A DNA stretch of 64,000 nucleotides from Gammaproteobacteria bacterium (GTDB lineage Bacteria; Pseudomonadota; Gammaproteobacteria; Burkholderiales; Rhodocyclaceae), in contig JAHJEO010000022.1 in the NCBI GenBank assembly GCA_018825305.1, positions 84,903 through 148,902 on the forward strand. The letters run 5' to 3'. Below, in pieces: positions 59,771 through 64,000 of this stretch; position 1 is the first letter of the stretch; every line of letters starts with the position of its first letter. Both the position numbers and the translations under genes were made by a program. The notes under the pieces are model-generated. The model was not told where the DNA came from and did no database searches. It worked only from the letters and a program-made list of their open reading frames with translations.

Positions 59771-59956
59771 ATGGCCACCGAATTCCCGCCCACCACTGCC
59801 GAACTCAAAGCCGCCTGGAAGCGGGCTGGGCTTTGGCGTGTGGGCGTGTCGTTCGACAGCGCGCTGGCGATGGCGCCGGTGCGTTGGGCCATGGAAAAGT
59901 CGGCGCTGGCGGCACGGCGGCGCGAGAGATTGCCGGTGCAGCCGGCGCTGTTCTGA
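59771..59956 (+). CDS. Small early phage protein
   Basis: 61 residues: MATEFPPTTAELKAAWKRAG, LWRVGVSFDSALAMAPVRWA. First gene of the plus-strand early run after the operator-controlled promoter. A recurring phage early small-protein pattern (helical, Trp-containing). Function unknown. Confidence 0.65.
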   Translation: MATEFPPTTAELKAAWKRAGLWRVGVSFDSALAMAPVRWAMEKSALAARRRERLPVQPALF

Positions 59957-59967
59957 GGGGAAATCAC

Positions 59968-60228
59968 ATGAGTTATCAGAAGTCAATCAATGCCACTGCG
60001 CCGATTAGCAAGGCGACCTACAGCATCAGCATATTCGGTGATGCTGCCGATAATGACTACCCGCCGCGCTGCAACGTCAACGTTTGGAATTCGTGCGGAT
60101 GCACTTCGATCAACCTGCGCCCGGAAGACGCGCGCCAGCTCGCCGCGCACCTGGCGCTGGCGGCAATCGCCGCGGAGCGTGGCGACGCCGAGATCATCGA
60201 CTTCCCGCCAGAGAAGGTGGCCGCATGA
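59968..60228 (+). CDS. Early phage protein
   Basis: 86 residues: MSYQKSINATAPISKATYSI, VNVWNSCGCTSINLRPEDAR, QLAAHLALAAIAAERGD. GAGGGG lies before the ATG and the stop overlaps the next start (ATGA). Function unknown. Confidence 0.7.
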   Translation: MSYQKSINATAPISKATYSISIFGDAADNDYPPRCNVNVWNSCGCTSINLRPEDARQLAAHLALAAIAAERGDAEIIDFPPEKVAA

Positions 60229-60470
60229 GCACAACGAAGAAGGCGGTGCGGGTGATTTGGGCGGATTCCAGCGGCGGCGGCGATTGCACGCTGGATTACG
60301 ACGCGCCGCATACGGCCGAGGCGATCTGCCGGGCGCTCGACGACATGGAAGCGGCCGGCATCGACCTGATGCGCTGCGAGAATTTCGCCATCGTCGCCAA
60401 GAGTGGTCCCGGCGCGGCGACGATGCTGTCTCTCGGCTACGAGCGGAGGGATGCGCGATGCGCGGCGTGA
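60225..60470 (+). CDS. Early phage protein
   Basis: 81 residues: KKAVRVIWADSSGGGDCTLD, AEAICRALDDMEAAGIDLMR. Alpha/beta small protein; coupled to the previous gene. No function assigned. Confidence 0.65.
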   Translation: MSTTKKAVRVIWADSSGGGDCTLDYDAPHTAEAICRALDDMEAAGIDLMRCENFAIVAKSGPGAATMLSLGYERRDARCAA

Positions 60471-60742
60471 GCGAGGCGGTCAAGAACTTTGCGATGGCCG
60501 TCGTGGCAGTGTGCGCGTTTTTTGCGCTGCAGGGGGCATTCGATTACCAGGAGCGCGTATTTGCGGAGCGCGCGGCCTATCGCGCATGGGCCGCAGATGC
60601 CTGCATGCCGACGCACGAAGGCGACCGCGCGGTGGCCAGACTGGCCGGCGGGAAGATCGAGTGCAGGATACTGTCAGGCGGTGGCTATGGCCGCAGCGCG
60701 CCCGTGGTCGTCTCGGCTGCAACGATGGATGTGCCGGAATGA
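60458..60742 (+). CDS. Early phage membrane-anchored protein
   Basis: 94 residues; an N-terminal hydrophobic segment NFAMAVVAVCAFFALQGAF, then a probably periplasmic domain with two Cys (ACMPTHEGD, KIECRILSGG) that could form a disulfide. It overlaps its neighbours by 13 and 4 nt. Function unknown. Confidence 0.65.
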   Translation: MRGVSEAVKNFAMAVVAVCAFFALQGAFDYQERVFAERAAYRAWAADACMPTHEGDRAVARLAGGKIECRILSGGGYGRSAPVVVSAATMDVPE

Positions 60743-61053
60743 GCGGGATATTCGGGTCGCTGGTGCGCAGCCTGGCGGGCCATGTTGAGGTCGAGACCGC
60801 GCGTCGGCAGCGCAGGAAGGCGCGGACGGAAAAGGCCACCGCGACGCTGCGCCGAATTTCCGCCGCGGGGCGAGAGCAGGCGCGATCAAAGATACTGAAA
60901 TTTCTGGTGCACCACGTCGCGCCGTATCGGGTGATCGCGCACGAGCTTGGACTGAGCGAAGAGGGCACGCGTCTGGCACTCGTGGCGATGGAGGCAGATG
61001 GACTTGTCCGGCGCGAGCGCGAGGGGAATTCGGATTGGTGGAGGCTGGTGTGA
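60739..61053 (+). CDS. Early phage winged-helix protein
   Basis: 104 residues: basic N-terminal half (ETARRQRRKARTEKATATLR), then a winged-helix-like part LKFLVHHVAPYRVIAHELGL SEEGTRLALVAMEADGLVRR. DNA-binding regulator likely. Last ordinary early gene before the cassette array. Confidence 0.68.
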   Translation: MSGIFGSLVRSLAGHVEVETARRQRRKARTEKATATLRRISAAGREQARSKILKFLVHHVAPYRVIAHELGLSEEGTRLALVAMEADGLVRREREGNSDWWRLV

Positions 61054-61100
61054 GGGCAACGCATAGCTCAGGCGCGGCGTCACGGCACACGGAGGACTGA

Positions 61101-61424
61101 ATGCACAACCTGACACAGTTTCAAGCTCAAGCAGCCAGCATGACGCTGCACAAGCTGCTGTACGGAGACAACTTTTACGTTTCCGACCTCGACAAGTTGG
61201 CGAAGCTGATCGGGAAGGAAGTTGGCGGGAAAGACTACGAAGCTTTGCACGGCCTCCACTGCATGAAGTGGGCAGATTTGCCGGAGCCGCTGCGCACTCA
61301 GGCGAGGGAGAAGATTGTCGAGTTGCTCGGACTCCCGCCACTGGTGATTGAGGCGGAAAAGGCGAATCCGAACGAGCCGGCAAAGGAACCTGAACGCAAG
61401 CTACGGCTGGCATTTTGGAAGTGA
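61101..61424 (+). CDS. Gene before attC A1 (cassette 1): phage accessory protein
   Basis: 107 residues: MHNLTQFQAQAASMTLHKLL, YVSDLDKLAKLIGKEVGGKD, WADLPEPLRTQAREKIVELL. Its stop lies 1 nt before R'' of site A1. No R' box is found at its left side, so the left limit of the array is not clear. Function unknown. Confidence 0.7.
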   Translation: MHNLTQFQAQAASMTLHKLLYGDNFYVSDLDKLAKLIGKEVGGKDYEALHGLHCMKWADLPEPLRTQAREKIVELLGLPPLVIEAEKANPNEPAKEPERKLRLAFWK

Positions 61425-61425
61425 T

Positions 61426-61488
61426 GTCGAACGTAGAGCTAAGGGGCCGGCCGCTTTCGGACGGTCCCGCTTGAGCGCCGGGTTATGC
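61426..61488 (+). repeat. attC site A1
   Basis: R'' GTCGAAC (61426-61432), L'' GCTAAG, GGGGCCGGCCG with CGGACGGTCCC, L' CTTGAGC, R' GTTATGC (61482-61488). One base of L' has no partner in L'' (extrahelical). 63 bp. Confidence 0.9.
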
Positions 61489-61501
61489 AGGAGGATTGAA
61501 G

Positions 61502-61714
61502 ATGAGCGAACCAGAAGCACAGAAGCCAAGCGGTGACGTTGTTGATGACCTTCAGTTGTTCGCTGACATGGTTACGCCATATTCGGATTTTCCAATCAGC
61601 CACTTTGCGCGGATACGTAGCGCGCGAAAGCAGAAGCAAATACTTCGGGCTGCGATCAAGGTAATTGTCGCATTGAGAAAAGCGCAGACGGCAAAGAGGC
61701 CGTGGTATGCATAA
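61502..61714 (+). CDS. Cassette 2: phage accessory protein
   Basis: 70 residues from MSEPEAQKPSGDVVDDLQLF, with helical basic C-terminus (RIRSARKQKQILRAAIKVIV) and end RPWYA. The stop TAA is part of R'' of A2. Leader GGAGGATTGAAG identical to cassette b3. Confidence 0.7.
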   Translation: MSEPEAQKPSGDVVDDLQLFADMVTPYSDFPISHFARIRSARKQKQILRAAIKVIVALRKAQTAKRPWYA

Positions 61715-61784
61715 CGCTGAGGTAACCGGAGCATGACGGCGGCTTTATCGCCGGCAGGCGTCCGCGTTGACCGCCGTGTTATGC
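61709..61784 (+). repeat. attC site A2
   Basis: R'' GCATAAC (61709-61715), L'' GAGGTAACCGG, long arm with CGGCGGCTTTATCGCCGGC, L' CCGCGTTGACC, R' GTTATGC (61778-61784). GGT-AAC pairs with GTTGACC leaving one extra base. 76 bp. Confidence 0.92.
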
Positions 61785-62407
61785 GAGTGGCCGCACTATT
61801 TGTGCAGGCAGATGGGTGCTACGCAGGGCGGGACGACATAGACGCATGGCCGGAGGCTCGGGACGCTCGAAACTACACCGGGCCGCTGCCAGTGGTAGCG
61901 CACCCGCCCTGCCAGTTGTGGGGCGCGATGGCGGCGGTGAATTACAGCCGGTGGGGTGGCGAGCACAACAAGCCGGGAAATGACGGCGGATGCTTTGCCT
62001 CGGCGCTGGCGAACGTGCGGAGTTTCGGCGGCGTGCTTGAGCACCCAGCAAAGACGCGGGCTTGGGCGGCGCACGGACTGGCGAAGCAGGATGGGATTGG
62101 CTGGCAACGCACCATCGATGGCGGGTGGGTTTGCGAGGTTTGGCAGAGCGCGTACGGGCACCGCGCCAACAAGGCGACTTGGCTTTACTACCACGGAACG
62201 AACCCGCCTTTTGAACTGCGGTGGGAGCGGCTAAAAGGGTCGCATCAAATAGGGTGCCAATGTAGGCAAGGCATTAGGAAAACTGATCCTTGGAGAAATA
62301 AACCAACACTTAGTAAGCGAGAGGCGAACGCCACGCCTTTGGAATTTCGGGACGAACTGCTGCGCCTGGCGATGATGGCGCATAACGCCGGCGTAACCGG
62401 CGCGTAG
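61781..62407 (+). CDS. Cassette 3: phage protein with HPPC motif
   Basis: 208 residues from an ATG inside R' of A2. Pattern: RVAALFVQADGCYAGRDDID, PVVAHPPCQLWGAMAAVNYS, GGCFASALANVRSFGGVLEH PAKTRAW, YGHRANKATWLYYHGT. This is a well-spread phage family of unknown function; AHPPC is reminiscent of methyltransferase motif IV but no AdoMet site is seen. The TAG stop is inside attC A3. Confidence 0.78.
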   Translation: MRVAALFVQADGCYAGRDDIDAWPEARDARNYTGPLPVVAHPPCQLWGAMAAVNYSRWGGEHNKPGNDGGCFASALANVRSFGGVLEHPAKTRAWAAHGLAKQDGIGWQRTIDGGWVCEVWQSAYGHRANKATWLYYHGTNPPFELRWERLKGSHQIGCQCRQGIRKTDPWRNKPTLSKREANATPLEFRDELLRLAMMAHNAGVTGA

Positions 62408-62443
62408 CGAAGCGGAGCGTCCGCGTTGACGCAAATGTTAGGC
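62380..62443 (+). repeat. attC site A3
   Basis: R'' GCATAAC (62380-62386), L'' GCGTAACCGG, arms with GCGTAGCGAAGCGGAGCGT, L' CCGCGTTGACGC, R' GTTAGGC (62437-62443). One unpaired base in L'. 64 bp. Confidence 0.9.
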
Positions 62444-62456
62444 ATAGGAGATTGGT

Positions 62457-62633
62457 ATGGCAACGACACCGGAAGAATTTGCAGCACAAATGCAGAAAAT
62501 ACGCGACACGGTTGGCGGAGACGAGGAAGTGGCACACGCCGATATGGACAACCTCATGGCAAAGGTGCTTGTTGAACTTGGATACCGCGACGGGATAGCC
62601 ATCTTCGACAAGCAGGAAAAGTGGTATGCCTAA
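62457..62633 (+). CDS. Cassette 4: small phage protein ending KWYA
   Basis: 58 residues: MATTPEEFAAQMQKIRDTVG, ADMDNLMAKVLVELGYRDGI, FDKQEKWYA. The pattern (MDxLMxxVLxxLGYxxGxxIF...KWYA) is a known phage small-protein family of unknown function. The TAA stop is part of R'' of A4. Confidence 0.78.
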   Translation: MATTPEEFAAQMQKIRDTVGGDEEVAHADMDNLMAKVLVELGYRDGIAIFDKQEKWYA

Positions 62634-62693
62634 CGTTTAGCTTAACCGGCGGGCTGGCAGTTTCGCCCGTCCGCGTTGAAGCGATAGTTGGGC
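62628..62693 (+). repeat. attC site A4
   Basis: R'' GCCTAAC (62628-62634), L'' GCTTAACCGG, GCGGGC...GCCCGT centre, L' CCGCGTTGAAGC, R' GTTGGGC (62687-62693). One unpaired base in L'. 66 bp. Confidence 0.9.
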
Positions 62694-62714
62694 GTGACGA
62701 CTTAGGAGAATGAC

Positions 62715-63050
62715 ATGGGTAGAGAACTGAAACGAGTAGCACCCGGAAGCGAATGGCAACAACAAATTGGCCCGGTGATGGAAGAAGACCCGGAATATGA
62801 AGAAGGTGACTGGTATCAGATGTGGCAGACGGTAAGCGATAAGCCCTACACGCCAGCATTTGAAACCCCGGAAGAACTGGCGCGCTGGTGTGCAGATCAC
62901 CCTTGGGGGATGGAGGTAGACGAACCGGTGAGCTACGAAACATGGTTGCGGTTCATTACAGGCCCTGGGTGGGCACCGTCAATGATGGGAACGGCTGGCA
63001 ATGTTGTGAGCGGCGTTGAGTACATGGCAAACGAGACGCCTAACGCCTGA
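62715..63050 (+). CDS. Cassette 5: phage accessory protein of GREVRRV type
   Basis: 111 residues: MGRELKRVAPGSEWQQQIGP, GDWYQMWQTVSDKPYTPAFE, FITGPGWAPSMMGTAGNVVS G. Members of this family occur in many phages and actinobacteria with unknown role. Stop is 4 nt into attC A5. Confidence 0.78.
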   Translation: MGRELKRVAPGSEWQQQIGPVMEEDPEYEEGDWYQMWQTVSDKPYTPAFETPEELARWCADHPWGMEVDEPVSYETWLRFITGPGWAPSMMGTAGNVVSGVEYMANETPNA

Positions 63051-63105
63051 GCTGTGGGGCCTGCGCGGCTTTTCGCGCAGGTCCCACACGAGCGACGGGT
63101 TATAC
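63038..63105 (+). repeat. attC site A5
   Basis: R'' GCCTAAC (63038-63044), L'' GCTGTGGGGCC, TGCGCGGCTTTTCGCGCA centre, L' GGTCCCACACGAGC, R' GTTATAC (63099-63105). One extra base in L'. 68 bp. Its arms are very similar to B2. Confidence 0.92.
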
Positions 63106-63131
63106 GGCTGGCGGTTACTACGGAGGAAGAC

Positions 63132-63869
63132 ATGACATTTTTTTGCCACCCAGGCTGCCCAACGGTGCAAGGCTGGATAGACGGAGAAAGGACAGAAGGA
63201 ATGCACACACCAGAACCGTGGATGGTAGATCCGGACGACAGGCCCGGCTACGAATGGAACAACCACATTGTTTCGGCGACAGACCCGAACCAGACGATTT
63301 GCTTTATGACGCACGACAACACGGCAGAGAACATCGAGGGCGAGGCCAACGCGCGCCGAATTGTGGCCTGCGTGAATGCCTGCAAGGGGATAAAGACCGC
63401 ATCGCTCGAAATGGAAGTGCTGAGCTGGATAACCGACGAAACCGGCGAGAATCCTTTGCAGCGCGAACGTGACGAACTGCTTGAAGCGCGGAGGGCTTGC
63501 GGAGAACGGCTGATCGAGGTTGAGCAAGAGCGAGACGAAGCGAGACGGCAGACGGAAATTGTCGAGAACTACCTTGAGGCTGCGACTGGAAAGCTGGCAG
63601 AGTTAATCGATGCCCGGCTGGCTCTCGGGGGAGAACTTGCGGCGACGAAACATCAACGCGACGAACTACTAGCCGGAAGGCTTGTTGAGGAACCGCTAAG
63701 GAGACAGATTGCAGAGTTGCGGGAAAAAGTCGGCGCTGGCGGGACGGCGATCTGGCAGCAGCCGCTACAAAAACTCGGCGCACGGCTGGCCGAATTGCTC
63801 GACGAGGATCAGTTCGCGGAGTGCGAGGCACTACTGCTGGCGGCCGGAGTGAAGCCGTATAACGCCTAG
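63132..63869 (+). CDS. Cassette 6: phage accessory protein of NARRIVACVNAC type
   Basis: 245 residues from ATG 63132 (GGAGGAAGAC before it); ATG 63201 (MHTPEPWMVDPDD) is an alternative that aligns with cassette b2. Contains ANARRIVACVNACKGIKTAS and a coiled-coil part (EVEQERDEARRQTEIVENYL). Homologous to cassette b2. Stop in attC A6. Function unknown. Confidence 0.78.
   Translation: MTFFCHPGCPTVQGWIDGERTEGMHTPEPWMVDPDDRPGYEWNNHIVSATDPNQTICFMTHDNTAENIEGEANARRIVACVNACKGIKTASLEMEVLSWITDETGENPLQRERDELLEARRACGERLIEVEQERDEARRQTEIVENYLEAATGKLAELIDARLALGGELAATKHQRDELLAGRLVEEPLRRQIAELREKVGAGGTAIWQQPLQKLGARLAELLDEDQFAECEALLLAAGVKPYNA
63724..63749 (+). repeat. Dispersed repeat, copy 6
   Basis: AAAAAGTCGGCGCTGGCGGG then ACGGCG; codes KVGAGGTA within cassette 6. 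Confidence 0.75.
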
Positions 63870-63924
63870 CTAACCGGCGCAGGCGGCTTTATCGCCTGCG
63901 TCCGTGTTGAGCGACGTGTTAGGG
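63857..63924 (+). repeat. attC site A6
   Basis: R'' GTATAAC (63857-63863), L'' GCTAACCGG, CGCAGGCGGCTTTATCGCC TGCG-type centre, L' CCGTGTTGAGC, R' GTTAGGG (63918-63924). One unpaired base in L'. 68 bp. Confidence 0.9.
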
Positions 63925-63930
63925 GTTATA

Positions 63931-63955
63931 AAAAAGTCGGCGCTGGTGAGACGGC
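63931..63955 (+). repeat. Dispersed repeat, copy 7
   Basis: AAAAAGTCGGCGCTGGTGAG then ACGGC, just after attC A6 in the leader of the next cassette gene. The only copy that is not clearly within a coding region. Confidence 0.75.
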
Positions 63956-63970
63956 AACAAGGAGAAAACG

Positions 63971-64000
63971 ATGCAGTGGATTGACCCGAACGACAAGACA
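63971..64000 (+). CDS. Cassette 7: start of a gene cut by the window end
   Basis: Ten codons, MQWIDPNDKT, with AAGGAGAAAACG before the ATG. Continues the cassette array beyond the window. Confidence 0.6.
   Translation, partial: MQWIDPNDKT

Larger units (their letters stand above)
30260..64000. mobile_element. Lambda-like siphoviral prophage (left end to window edge)
   Basis: Continuous phage genes: late block on the minus strand with primase, terminase, lambda-type portal, fused protease-capsid, tail tube, tape measure, tail tip and fibre, a Cro/repressor switch at 58.6-59.4 kb and early genes on the plus strand. The left limit is the tRNA-Val fragment. The right end is outside the window. 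The genes are intact, so the phage may be functional. It also carries two cassette arrays with attC sites. Confidence 0.92.

Overview
The window is GC-rich DNA from a proteobacterium, most likely a betaproteobacterium judging from codon use, the ICE gene families and the siphophage gene order. It is almost entirely mobile: roughly 1-28.5 kb is part of an integrating conjugative element (ICE) of the PFGI-1/SPI-7 type with defence cargo, and roughly 30.3-64.0 kb is a lambda-like siphoviral prophage cut by the window end. An excisionase-like gene and a tyrosine integrase (28.9-30.2 kb) sit at the junction, beside a 45-nt 3' fragment of a tRNA-Val(GAC) that looks like an attachment core.

ICE side: an integrase-domain protein (0.2-1.0 kb); a two-gene TPR unit; a five-gene type III-like restriction island on the minus strand (SNF2 helicase, DUF4391, Mod, AlbA_2/ATPase-like regulator, Res; 2.8-13.5 kb); an Abi_C-type abortive-infection gene; an XRE-ImmA/IrrE protease gene overlapping a PIN-like gene; a VapBC pair; then the ICE maintenance and replication block on the minus strand (28.5 to 18 kb): sigma-like factor, ParA, ParB, DUF2857, two winged-helix replication-type proteins, PFL_4669, SSB, DUF3577 (STY4534), two 32-residue twin membrane peptides, RadC and DUF932. 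Five genes of this block each carry a nested GC-rich hairpin whose proximal edge lies 21-26 nt before the start codon, resembling the published radC-type leader RNA situation.

Prophage side: late genes run on the minus strand from primase/helicase (56.5 kb) through terminase, portal, lysis genes, protease-capsid fusion, tail tube, a -1 frameshifting tail chaperone, tape measure, tail tip and a SPRY-domain fibre, ending at the tRNA-Val fragment. A divergent Cro/repressor switch lies at 58.6-59.4 kb, and early genes run on the plus strand to the window end. A methyltransferase-glycosyltransferase fusion and a second methyltransferase-like gene are embedded among the head and tail genes.

Most notable: the prophage carries two arrays of integron-type gene cassettes (attC sites with R''/R' boxes, L''/L' arms and the extrahelical base), one in the early region (61.4-64.0 kb, at least six sites) and one between the small and large terminase genes (51.6-52.9 kb, three complete sites). 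In every complete cassette the R' box at its start is complementary to the R'' box at its end, even where the two boxes of a single site do not match. That is what cassette-by-cassette site-specific insertion predicts. No integron integrase gene is visible in the window. A separate ~20-24 bp dispersed repeat occurs seven times, in both elements and in both orientations, usually in frame inside coding sequences.
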